This document shows positions 18,701 to 25,854 of a stretch of 64,000 bases of DNA, piece by piece. The DNA comes from Sinomonas sp. ASV322 (GTDB lineage Bacteria > Actinomycetota > Actinomycetes > Actinomycetales > Micrococcaceae). Each line of letters starts with the position of its first letter. Within the stretch, counting starts at the first letter, position 1. Under the pieces are notes generated by a model. It did not search any database, was not told the origin of the DNA, and saw nothing but the letters and a program-made list of their open reading frames with translations. The stretch spans positions 169,565-233,564 of the forward strand of contig NZ_JAVFJJ010000001.1 of NCBI RefSeq assembly GCF_030908245.1, given 5' to 3'. A program made the position numbers and the translations under genes.

Positions 18701-19128
18701 CCCATCTGTTCGACTCGACCTTCCGTGGGAACCTTGCCGTCGCGCGTGCCCGTGAGGATGCACCGGACGACGACGAGCTGTGGGCCGTGCTCGACCGCGT
18801 CGGCCTCGGCGACCATGTCCGCGGGCTTCCCGGCGGGCTCGACGCGCGGATCGGAAGCCGCGGCTCCCAGCTCTCGGGAGGCCAGCGCCAGCGGCTCGCC
18901 GTCGCACGCACGCTCGTCGCGGGCGCCGCCGTCGTCCTCCTCGACGAGCCGACGGCGCACTTGGATCCCGAAGCTGCCCACGAGCTCGTCTCCGCCCTGC
19001 ACACGGCCCTCGCCGACCGCGCCGTCATCATGGTCACCCACCGCGCGGCGGAGCTTCGGGACGGGGATCTGCTCGTCCGGCTGGACGCCCTCGGCGATGG
19101 CGTCCGGCGGTTCGCGCTCGCGAGCTGA
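15709..19128 (+). CDS. cydDC: Fused CydDC thiol reductant ABC exporter
   Basis: CydD and CydC, separate in E. coli, are fused here into one 1139-aa protein with the order TMD-NBD-TMD-NBD. It exports cysteine/glutathione-type reductant, or handles haem, for bd oxidase assembly. NBD1 has Walker A GPSGAGKTTLL (about 387), an altered signature LSPGQQRR (about 479) and Walker B VLLDEPTAHLD (about 503). NBD2 has GPSGSGKTTLL (about 961), a normal LSGGQRQRLAVART (about 1055) and VLLDEPTAHLD (about 1077). ATG 15709 is chosen over ATG 15679, which lies inside cydB, because AGGAG precedes it. Fused forms are usual in actinobacteria. Confidence 0.92.
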   Translation: MRPSVPPGRTTKAALAVLGVLAVAKAAGLVLVAQGLATGLSDAFAGAPDGPGAWRGAALMAAAGVVVRAVAEWGSLQAGRWAAVGVREELRARLVGGALEHGGRAAPDGPAGAEDDGAARVASSAAATAVLAVRGLDALDAYYTAYLPALVQCAAIPLLVGARVLGADWVSALIIALTLPLVPVFMILIGKHTENRVAAAQHALARLGTHLVELAQGLPVLVGLGRAGEQRRALRSISEEFSARTMATLRVAFMSSLALELLSTISVAVVAVFIGVRLVNGELPLETGILALVLAPECFQPVRDLGTAHHASQDGIEALRRAEDAIARPHGTPLARAAGIASDQPGLSAPTALRAEGLRVRYDGRDDAVLDGISFTAPAGEITLLAGPSGAGKTTLLHVVAGLVCDGAAASVRGALAGAEPERIAYVPQHPQFTEPSVGAELALAAEGIPGDQAEAAVAHVLDAVLCTGLASAAPAELSPGQQRRIAVARGLLRVRAGATLVLLDEPTAHLDARSASAVEAAIAALRGSATVLLIAHDPATAALATTRVELAAAPREVAEPATPPVAGRFEVDSFAPDESAARAGSIPCDDGAAAPGATLRALWSLTRPDLARYLLAAFAGLGSASAAAALAGLSGWLIVRAAEHPPILYLLAAIVGVRFFGIARAVLRYAERLATHAAVFATLTALRDRLWRSLASRGLSARRLLVPGAALESLIGDAESVRDELPRVVQPVATAVLVGVASLVAIGWLLPGQVPPLACAELAALVVAPIATLWADRRAARDIQAGRARLLERIGQVLSAANDIKANGLAPRVLASITADDRRLAAFERRGIAAEGLGKSLVVLAMGFAAVATLAPGSAPAPVLAAVVMLQLALAEPFAAASTAAQRVPALRSALRGLVQASREGDARAVQPSAGPHPEMPRPSEGLAIEGLAAGWPGGHDVFGGLDAVVDPGEWLIVAGPSGSGKTTLLAVLLGFLAPRAGAVRVGGRVAWCPQESHLFDSTFRGNLAVARAREDAPDDDELWAVLDRVGLGDHVRGLPGGLDARIGSRGSQLSGGQRQRLAVARTLVAGAAVVLLDEPTAHLDPEAAHELVSALHTALADRAVIMVTHRAAELRDGDLLVRLDALGDGVRRFALAS

Positions 19129-19186
19129 CGCTCCCTCGGGCCGAACCCGTGCCGAGGCGGAACGAAATCGACGCCTCCAAGCGAAC

Positions 19187-19224
19187 ATGTCAAATTATTC
19201 TGGCATCTGAAATGCCTTTGACAT
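19187..19224. promoter_or_regulatory. Nested inverted repeat overlapping a -35 box
   Basis: Outer arms ATGTCAAA (19187-19194) and TTTGACAT (19217-19224) are perfect complements. Inner arms GGCAT (19202-19206) and ATGCC (19212-19216) form a small hairpin. The right outer arm contains the -35 box of the peptidase gene, so this could be an operator. It could also act as the end of the cydDC transcript. The patch is AT-rich against a very GC-rich background. Confidence 0.55.
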
Positions 19225-19246
19225 GACAGGAATTGCAATTTAGTTT
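19218..19246 (+). promoter_or_regulatory. Strong vegetative promoter for the glutamic peptidase
   Basis: TTGACA (19218-19223), a 17-nt spacer and TAGTTT (19241-19246) make a near-consensus promoter. The GTG start lies only 8 nt after the -10, so transcription should begin at or next to the start codon and give a leaderless mRNA. No Shine-Dalgarno sequence is present, which fits. Confidence 0.75.
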
Positions 19247-19254
19247 ACAGAATT

Positions 19255-20202
19255 GTGAAAACGCGTCTGGGAATTCTCGTGACCGTCGTAAGCCTCATTT
19301 CGTTCGTGCTCATCGCGGCCAGCGGCGCCGCCGCAGACGCGCATCCCACCGCCGTCGCCCACCGGGCCCCGAGCTGCGGGCCCCATGTTTCTGTGCTCAC
19401 GCCGACGTCCCCAGACGGGGCGATGGCCGCCTCCGACGCGGGCATGCCGAAGGGCGCCGCGCTCTTCGCGAAGGCGGCGGCCCACCATGCGACGTGGCGC
19501 TCCGCGCTCCAGTGCACGGCCATGAGGTCGCGGCACGAACGGGCGGCTGCGCCCTCCGCGACCAAATATTCGCTCAACTGGTCCGGATATATCGCCGCCG
19601 CGACCGCACCGACCTACGCGCAGGCCGAATGGGGCGTGCCGGCCGTGACCTCGACGGGGAGCGGGCCCGCCTACTCGTCCATCTGGCCCGGGATCGGCGG
19701 GGCCGGCGGAACGTCCGGAACGCTCATCCAAGCGGGAACGGAACAGGACGTGACAGGAGGCAGCCAGTCGACGTTCTTCTGGATCGAGGTCGTTCCGAAC
19801 GACCCGTACGAGCTCAGGATCTCGAACCTCGTCCCCGCCGTGGGCGACGACGTTGCGGCCGCCGTGTCATGGAACAACGGGACGGCCTACTTCACGCTGT
19901 GCGACTACACGCAGCAGTCGTGCGTCACGGCGCAGCAGACCGGCGTCGCGGCGCCCGGGAACAGCGCCGAATGGGTCGTCGAGCGGCCCACTCTGGGCAG
20001 CGGCGCAGTCGCGGACCTCGCAGGCTTCGGCACCGTCTCCCTCAGCAATGCGTATTACGGCGCGGGAGGGACGTACTACGCGGCCTCGGCGGGCGGCGAA
20101 GCGACGGTCATGCTCAATTCATCAGGGAATGCCCTCGCGTATCCCGGCGCGTTCACGCCCGCAGGGGCAGGATTCACTGACTACTGGCTTTCCTACAACT
20201 AG
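19255..20202 (+). CDS. Secreted G1-family (eqolisin-like) glutamic peptidase
   Basis: A 315-aa exported protein: signal peptide about 1-28 (hydrophobic core, ASGAAADA end), a propeptide-like region to about 103, then a G1/A4-type beta-sandwich domain starting YSLNWSGYIA. The expected catalytic Gln is Gln159 in LIQAGTEQD. The Glu is in AEWVVERPTLG (Glu239 or Glu243). Cys216 and Cys223 may form a disulfide. Fungal members are acid endopeptidases, so an extracellular acid-active protease is inferred. The GTG start fits a leaderless transcript. It overlaps the convergent DinB gene by 4 bp. Its AT-rich leader suggests an acquired or separately regulated gene. Confidence 0.85.
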   Translation: MKTRLGILVTVVSLISFVLIAASGAAADAHPTAVAHRAPSCGPHVSVLTPTSPDGAMAASDAGMPKGAALFAKAAAHHATWRSALQCTAMRSRHERAAAPSATKYSLNWSGYIAAATAPTYAQAEWGVPAVTSTGSGPAYSSIWPGIGGAGGTSGTLIQAGTEQDVTGGSQSTFFWIEVVPNDPYELRISNLVPAVGDDVAAAVSWNNGTAYFTLCDYTQQSCVTAQQTGVAAPGNSAEWVVERPTLGSGAVADLAGFGTVSLSNAYYGAGGTYYAASAGGEATVMLNSSGNALAYPGAFTPAGAGFTDYWLSYN

Positions 20203-20717
20203 CCCCGGACGTCGTGCAGATGATGCTCGACGTCGTGGAGGAAGTACTGGGCGAGGGTCACGACCGTGAACTCCGAGCCGTTGCTCCGCAGCCCTCGGCG
20301 CCCGTAGGACTCCTCGGGCACCGCGGCGAACGCGTCGCGCGCGGACGCGCCCCGTTCCGCCAGCTCAGCCCGCACCGCTTCCGGGTCCGAGTCCGCGTAG
20401 GCCTTCTCGAGCGCCGTCGCGTCCTGATCCCAGTTCGCGAACCTCGCGCCGTCCTCGGCGAGCATGAGCTCGAGCCGGTGCCGGAAGAGTTCGAAGACGT
20501 CCCGCACGTGGCAGCCGTATTCGAGTGGCGACCAGGTCTGCTCGTCGGGGCGCTTGCGGACCTCCGCATGGCGGAGCGCCGCGTCCCAGCGAGGCAGGGT
20601 GGAGTCCACCCGCCGGGCGACGTCACGGGGTGTGAGGCCGGTCGCCTCGAAGCCGCATTCGGGGCACCGCTCGGTGAGGACCCAAGTCCAGTCCTTGGTG
20701 TCAGGGGTGATCGCCAT
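20199..20717 (-). CDS. DinB-like four-helix metal-binding protein
   Basis: A 172-aa protein of the DinB/YfiT-like superfamily. An N-terminal CPECGFEATGLTP knuckle precedes the helical bundle. Likely metal-ligand histidines are in SPLEYGCHVRDV and near the end in YFLHDVEHHLHDV. Actinobacterial relatives include mycothiol-dependent enzymes, but substrate and activity are unknown here. It starts 9 nt after the dehydrogenase stop on the same strand, so it may be the last gene of that operon. Confidence 0.8.
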   Translation of the reverse strand: MAITPDTKDWTWVLTERCPECGFEATGLTPRDVARRVDSTLPRWDAALRHAEVRKRPDEQTWSPLEYGCHVRDVFELFRHRLELMLAEDGARFANWDQDATALEKAYADSDPEAVRAELAERGASARDAFAAVPEESYGRRGLRSNGSEFTVVTLAQYFLHDVEHHLHDVRG

Positions 20718-20726
20718 GCCCGCAGT

Positions 20727-21656
20727 CTACTGGCCGGCTGCGGTGCGCTTCTCCGGCGCGATGACCTTGATGACAGCGGAATCGTCATGCGCAGCGAGGC
20801 CCTGCGCCTGCCCGAGGAGGTAGAGCTGCTCGGCCGCTGCCGCGACCGGCGACGCGAGACCCGCGGCCCGGGCCGCCTTGCCCACGATCCCCATGTCCTT
20901 CACGAAGATGTCGAGGCGACTCAGGACCTCCGCGCCGGCGCCGGCGTAGGCCTCGAGCATGCGGGGGCCGCGATTCGCGAGCATGAATGATCCCGCGGCC
21001 CCCGCGTTGAGCGCTTCGAGCGTCGTCGCCTGGTCGAGGCCGAGGGCATCCGCGAGGGCGAGGGCCTCGGCTGCGGCCGCGATGTGCACCCCGCACAGGA
21101 GCTGGTTGACCGTCTTGAGCGCCTGGCCGTCGCCGGGCCGATTCCCTACGACCGTGAGCGTCGACGCGAGGAGTTCGAGCACGGGTCGTGCCTTCTCGAG
21201 GTCCTCGGGCGCCGCTCCGACGACGATGAGCAGATCGCCCTCGCCGGCGCGGACGGGGCCGCCCGAGAGCGGCGCGTCGACGAGGCCGACGCCGAGCGCG
21301 GCCAGGCCCTCAGCCGCCGCCCGCACGGCCTCGATGCCGACAGTGCTCGTGAGGATGACGACGGAGCCTCGCCTGAGCGAGCTCGCGACGCCCTCCGCGC
21401 CGAACAGGACATCATCGAGCTGCTCGCCGGTGCGGACGGCGAGGACCAGGGCGTCGGCCCCTTCCGCGGCGGCACGACCCGACGTAAAAGTCGCGACGCC
21501 CGCCTCGGCCGCGAGGTCGAGGCGCGCTTGGGCGATGTCGAAGCCGTGCACCGTGAGCTGGCTTGCAAGGCGTGCGGCCATGGGCAGGCCCATGGCCCCT
21601 AGCCCGAGGACTGCGACGACGGACGTTCGGGCGGACGCGATGAAATTCTCGGACAT
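20727..21656 (-). CDS. NAD(P)-dependent beta-hydroxyacid dehydrogenase (threonate dehydrogenase-like)
   Basis: A 309-aa enzyme of the 3-hydroxyisobutyrate dehydrogenase superfamily. The N-terminal Rossmann motif is VLGLGAMGLPMAARL, the substrate loop is VDAPLSGGPVRAGEGDL, and the catalytic-lysine helix reads ALKTVNQLLCGVHI. The partner gene upstream is a four-carbon sugar-acid kinase. That pairing is typical of L-threonate/D-erythronate catabolism (LtnD + OtnK), in which this enzyme oxidises C2 of the acid. The substrate is inferred from context. The kinase ends 25 nt before it; one operon. Confidence 0.88.
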   Translation of the reverse strand: MSENFIASARTSVVAVLGLGAMGLPMAARLASQLTVHGFDIAQARLDLAAEAGVATFTSGRAAAEGADALVLAVRTGEQLDDVLFGAEGVASSLRRGSVVILTSTVGIEAVRAAAEGLAALGVGLVDAPLSGGPVRAGEGDLLIVVGAAPEDLEKARPVLELLASTLTVVGNRPGDGQALKTVNQLLCGVHIAAAAEALALADALGLDQATTLEALNAGAAGSFMLANRGPRMLEAYAGAGAEVLSRLDIFVKDMGIVGKAARAAGLASPVAAAAEQLYLLGQAQGLAAHDDSAVIKVIAPEKRTAAGQ

Positions 21657-21681
21657 GGTGTCTCCTGGGGGCGGGCGGGGA

Positions 21682-23166
21682 TCAGAACGTGCGGCTGAGC
21701 GTGCGGGTCACGTCCGCGAGCGATTCGTCGTCGCCCACGTTGCCCGCGAACACGACGTAGGGGATTCCACGCGCAGGGCCGTCGACAGGCTCCCAGAGCG
21801 AGACGATTCCCGGGAGCATGGGTCCCCGGACGATCGCGCGGCGGATCTCGAGCCCGTGTGCAGCGACATCCGAGGACGTGATGCCGCCCTTGGCGATGAC
21901 GAAGCGCGGCGGCGTCGTCGTGAGCACGCGGTTGACGAGGCGTACGACGGCGGCGCTCACCGTGCGAGCGATCCGCAGGCTCTCGGCCGGGTCGTCCGAG
22001 CGCACGAGTGTGCGGCTCGTGTGGACGATGACGTCGCCCGCAGCGAGGGCCTCAATGACGACCGCGACGCGTGCGTCGAGGTAGGCCTCGGCCCGCGGCG
22101 GGTCGAGGAGGTGCTCGACGTCGAGCTCGACGATGCGGGATGACGAATGCTGTTCCGTGAGCCGCGCGAGCTGGCGGGTCGTCTGTCCGACATGCGAGCC
22201 GACGACGATGAGCCCGCCCGCGGCAGCGCCCCCGAGGGCGCGGTCTTGGCCGTGGAAGATCTCGTCCGCGGTGAGGGGCTTTCGTTCTTCCTGGCCGATC
22301 CGGCCTCGCACAAACGGTGGACCCACGCGGTAGAGGAGCTTCTTCCCGCGGCCTTCGGCGGCCTCGAGCCCGAGGGCCAGGGCGCGGAAGTCGGACTCGG
22401 CCACGATGTCCGCGACGATGGGCGTCGACGATTCGGCGGGCGCGATCGCGTCGGCGATGGCCTCGGCGCCCGCGCGGATCGTGCCGAGGTCGAGGACGAT
22501 GACGTCGGAGGAGGCGAGCCGCCCGGCCGACTTCTCCTCGACGTACGCGGGAAGGTACGACGTGGAGAAGCCGAAGCTCGCGTCCCGGGCGAACTCGGTC
22601 TCGCTCACGCGGGTCAGCGCGGCAGCGCCGTCTGGGCCGCTCGTCCGCATGTAGTGCTCCCCGCCGATCGTGACGCGTCCCGCGTCGGGGAATGCGGGGA
22701 CGATGACGATCCCGTCGACGGCGCCGCGGCCGCCGTCGGCCGTACCGTGCTCGGCGAGGGCCTCCGAGATCACGTCGGTCTCGAGCGGGAAGTGGCCCCG
22801 GAGCGTCGAGTCGCTGCGGCTCACGAAGGCGATCTCGGTGCCGCTCTCGGCCGCAGCCTCGAGGGCGGCGCCCACCACTTCGCGGTTTCGGCGCGCGGCC
22901 TCGTCCGGGTCGAGACTGCGGGTGTTGGTGAGGACATAGACGGCGGACGCGCGCGACCCCGAGAGCTCGACGCCGAATGCCCACCGGAAGTCGTCGACCT
23001 CCCAGCTCGTGAGCACGGGCAGATCCGCGACGGACTGGGTTCCGGTCGGATCGTCGTCGAGCACGACGAGGACGCGGCCCGAGCGGGCGACGGCGGAGGC
23101 GACTGCCGCGGCGGGTATCAGCGATTCGGCGGGATACGGGGCAAGCGCATCGGCTTCGAGGAGCAA
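21682..23166 (-). CDS. Four-carbon acid sugar kinase (OtnK/DtnK family)
   Basis: Kinase of the DUF1537 family that phosphorylates 3-oxo-tetronate in the breakdown of threonate or erythronate. The N-terminal signature VVLDDDPTGTQSVADLPVLT and the internal FVSRSDSTLRGHFPLE are present. The C-terminal nucleotide-binding part has FVIAKGGITSSDVA and PGIVSLWEP. The frame is open to an ATG at 23226, but that ATG lies inside a promoter/operator at 23208-23235. A TTG at 23166 has AAGGAAG at ideal distance and gives a 494-aa protein, so I start there. ATGs at 23208 and 23205 are alternatives. Confidence 0.88.
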   Translation of the reverse strand: MLLEADALAPYPAESLIPAAAVASAVARSGRVLVVLDDDPTGTQSVADLPVLTSWEVDDFRWAFGVELSGSRASAVYVLTNTRSLDPDEAARRNREVVGAALEAAAESGTEIAFVSRSDSTLRGHFPLETDVISEALAEHGTADGGRGAVDGIVIVPAFPDAGRVTIGGEHYMRTSGPDGAAALTRVSETEFARDASFGFSTSYLPAYVEEKSAGRLASSDVIVLDLGTIRAGAEAIADAIAPAESSTPIVADIVAESDFRALALGLEAAEGRGKKLLYRVGPPFVRGRIGQEERKPLTADEIFHGQDRALGGAAAGGLIVVGSHVGQTTRQLARLTEQHSSSRIVELDVEHLLDPPRAEAYLDARVAVVIEALAAGDVIVHTSRTLVRSDDPAESLRIARTVSAAVVRLVNRVLTTTPPRFVIAKGGITSSDVAAHGLEIRRAIVRGPMLPGIVSLWEPVDGPARGIPYVVFAGNVGDDESLADVTRTLSRTF

Positions 23167-23207
23167 AGTGACACTTCCTTGTGCTGGGCGTTCGGCCACA
23201 GACATCA

Positions 23208-23235
23208 TTTGTAAGATGTCTGACATCTACCTCAA
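23208..23235 (-). promoter_or_regulatory. Promoter with central operator for the four-carbon acid operon
   Basis: On the minus strand, TTGAGG (23235-23230), a 16-nt spacer and TACAAA (23213-23208) form a promoter. A perfect 15-bp palindrome AGATGTCAGACATCT (23228-23214) fills the spacer exactly. Binding there would block RNA polymerase directly. The TGTCNGACA-like core suggests a GntR- or DeoR-family regulator, not encoded in this window. A second overlapping repeat, AGACATC / GATGTCT (23200-23221), extends it. Confidence 0.6.
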
Positions 23236-23278
23236 GGGTGGCACATCCTCGATCGGACCGCAAACGGTCCGAAACCGA

Positions 23279-25789
23279 TCAGCCGAAGCTCGGGCCGACC
23301 TCTTCGACGCCCTGCGAGAGCGGGACGCCCGAGCCGTCGCGCCGACCATGCTCGCTGGGGAGCGAGCGCGCGACGCCCGCCGTCGAGGAGGCCTTCGCGG
23401 GCCCGTGGCCCGCCCAGGCCACGAGGAGAACATCCTCGCCCTTGAGATAGCGGTGCGAGCGCACGCCGCCCGTCGCGCGCCCCTTTGCGGGGTACTCGGC
23501 GAACGGCGTCACCTTCGCTGTTCCCGGCGCGGTACCCGGGAGCGCGCCGCGGCTCCCCGCGATCGTGACGACGACGGCGGCCTCGTCGCCCGGCGCCACG
23601 ACGCCGAAGTACAGCACCTTGTCCCCCTCCGCGAGCTTGATGCCGGCCATGCCGCCAGCGACCCGGCCCTGGGGCCGCACGCTTGACGCGGGATAGTGGA
23701 GGAGCTGGGCCTGCTCCGTGATGAAGGCGAGCGAATCGTCGTCGGCCGCCGGCGCGGCACCGATGACACGGTCGCCTGCCTTGAGCGTGATCCCCTCCCA
23801 GTCCTCGCGGTTGAGCGGGTATTCGGGCGTGACACGCTTGACGATGCCCTGCTCCGTCCCGAGCGCAAGCACCGTGTCGAGCGGGACGAGCGCGACCAGC
23901 GCCTCGCCCTTCTCGAGCGTCACGAAGTCCTTCGCGGGCACGCCGCCCGCAAGGTTCGGGAGTCCCGCGGCCGGGGCGAGGACCGGGAGGTCGACGGCCT
24001 GAAGCCGCACCATGCGCCCTGCCGACGTCACGGCACCCAGCTCGCCGCGCGCCGTCGTCCGCACGACTGAGCGGAAGACGTCGTGCTTGACGCGCGGGCC
24101 GCCCTCGGCGAGCGGCTCGGCGGTCGCGGTGCGGGCCATGACCCCCGACGCCGAAAGGACCGCCCAGCATGGTTCGTCGGCGATCTCGAGCGCGAGGGCG
24201 GGCGCCTTGCCCGGGGCCTTCTTGGCGTCGCCGTCGCCCGAAGCGGCGAGCGCGGACGCCGGCCGTGCCTCGGACTCGAGCAGCACCGTGCGGCGCGGCG
24301 TGCCGTACTTCGCCGCGACGTCGCCGAGCTCCCCCGACACGAGCTCGCGCAGGAGCAGGTCCGAGCCGAGGATCGCCTCGAGCGCCTCGATCTCGCGGCG
24401 CAGCTCGTCCTGCTCCTTCTCGAGCTCGATGCGCGAGTACTTCGTGAGCTGGCGGAGGCGCAGCTCGAGGATGTAGTTGGCCTGGATCTCGGAGAGGTCG
24501 TACACGGCCATGAGCCGTTCGCGCGCGACGGCGGCCTCGTCCGAGGTCCGGATGATCTGGATCACCTCGTCGATGTCCATGATCGCCACGAGGAGGCCCT
24601 CGACCAGGTGGAGGCGGTCCTTGCGCTTGCCCAGCCGGAACGCTGTGCGCCGGCGCACGACCATGAGACGGTGGCCCGCGTAGACGCGCAGGAGCCCGAG
24701 GAGGCCGAGCGTCTGGGGCTGCCCGTCGACGAGCGCCACGTTGTTGATGCCGAACGAGTCCTCGAGGGGCGTGTAGCGGTAGAGCTGCTCGAGGACGGCG
24801 TGCGGATTGAACCCGTTCTTGAGCTCGATCACGAGGCGCAGCCCGTGGTTGCGGTCCGTGAGGTCGACGACGTCGCTGATGCCCTGGAGCTTTTTCGAGT
24901 TGACCGCGTCCTTGATCTTCTCGATGACCTTCTCGGGCCCGATCGTGTACGGGAGCTCGGTCACGACGAGTCCCGTGCGGCGCGCCGAGAGCTGTTCGAT
25001 CGCGACGGTCGCGCGCGTGCGGAACGAGCCGCGTCCCGTGCGGTACGCGTCCCGGATGCCCTCGAGGCCCACGATGCGCCCGCCCGAGGGAAGGTCCGGT
25101 CCCGGCACGAGCTGCATGACGTCGTCGAGGGTCGCGTCGGCGTTCGCGATCACAAGCTGCGCGGCCGCGACGACCTCGACGAGATTGTGGGGCGCCATGT
25201 TAGTGGCCATGCCGACGGCGATGCCCGTCGCTCCGTTGACAAGCAGGCTCGGGAACGCGGCCGGGAGGACCTCGGGCTGCATGAGCTGGCCGTCGTAATT
25301 CGGGACGAAGTCGACGACATCCTCGTCGAGATCATCCGTGAGCGCGAGCGCGGCGGCGGCCATGCGGGCCTCGGTGTAGCGGGGCGCGGCGGGACCGTCG
25401 TCGAGCGAGCCGAAGTTCCCGTGCCCGTCGATGAGGGGCAGGCGCAGCGAGAAGTCCTGCGCCATACGCACCATCGCGTCGTAGATCGCGGCGTCGCCGT
25501 GCGGGTGGAGCTTGCCCATGACCTCGCCGACGACGCGGGCGCTCTTGACGTGCGCGCGGTCGGGCCGCAGGCCCATGTCGCTCATCATGTAGAGGATGCG
25601 CCGCTGCACGGGCTTGAGCCCGTCGCGCGCGTCCGGAAGGGCGCGCGAATAGATCACGGAATACGCGTATTCGAGGAACGACGTCTCCATCTCGGACGCG
25701 ACATCGATGTCCGTGATGTTCTCGGCCGGGGCGTCGCCCAGGGGCAGCATTTCGGAGGACTTCCCGGACGGGGACGATCGACGTGCCAA
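23279..25789 (-). CDS. parC: Type IIA topoisomerase subunit A (ParC/GyrA-like)
   Basis: DNA cleavage-religation subunit that pairs with the ParE-like subunit at 9.2 kb. The 836-aa protein has the winged-helix domain with catalytic Tyr138 in APRYTEARM, the tower and coiled-coil regions, and a C-terminal beta-pinwheel. The quinolone-site helix reads [17 protein letters not shown], with Ala at the position that is Ser83 in E. coli GyrA. No clear GyrA box (QRRGGKG) is seen in the pinwheel, which favours topoisomerase IV. TTG 25789 is used because it gives the usual MARR start; ATG 25750 is an alternative with GGGAAG upstream. Confidence 0.92.
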   Translation of the reverse strand: MARRSSPSGKSSEMLPLGDAPAENITDIDVASEMETSFLEYAYSVIYSRALPDARDGLKPVQRRILYMMSDMGLRPDRAHVKSARVVGEVMGKLHPHGDAAIYDAMVRMAQDFSLRLPLIDGHGNFGSLDDGPAAPRYTEARMAAAALALTDDLDEDVVDFVPNYDGQLMQPEVLPAAFPSLLVNGATGIAVGMATNMAPHNLVEVVAAAQLVIANADATLDDVMQLVPGPDLPSGGRIVGLEGIRDAYRTGRGSFRTRATVAIEQLSARRTGLVVTELPYTIGPEKVIEKIKDAVNSKKLQGISDVVDLTDRNHGLRLVIELKNGFNPHAVLEQLYRYTPLEDSFGINNVALVDGQPQTLGLLGLLRVYAGHRLMVVRRRTAFRLGKRKDRLHLVEGLLVAIMDIDEVIQIIRTSDEAAVARERLMAVYDLSEIQANYILELRLRQLTKYSRIELEKEQDELRREIEALEAILGSDLLLRELVSGELGDVAAKYGTPRRTVLLESEARPASALAASGDGDAKKAPGKAPALALEIADEPCWAVLSASGVMARTATAEPLAEGGPRVKHDVFRSVVRTTARGELGAVTSAGRMVRLQAVDLPVLAPAAGLPNLAGGVPAKDFVTLEKGEALVALVPLDTVLALGTEQGIVKRVTPEYPLNREDWEGITLKAGDRVIGAAPAADDDSLAFITEQAQLLHYPASSVRPQGRVAGGMAGIKLAEGDKVLYFGVVAPGDEAAVVVTIAGSRGALPGTAPGTAKVTPFAEYPAKGRATGGVRSHRYLKGEDVLLVAWAGHGPAKASSTAGVARSLPSEHGRRDGSGVPLSQGVEEVGPSFG

Positions 25790-25854
25790 CGCTTGCTGAA
25801 TCCTTACAGTTGAGATGACGAGGGGGAGAACGGGGCCTGAACTAGGCTAAGCCT

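Noticed and set aside
19129-19186. Terminator for cydDC from CCTCGG / CCGAGG
   Set aside because: The stem is only 6 bp with a 12-nt loop and competes with a second weak stem. It is too weak to call.
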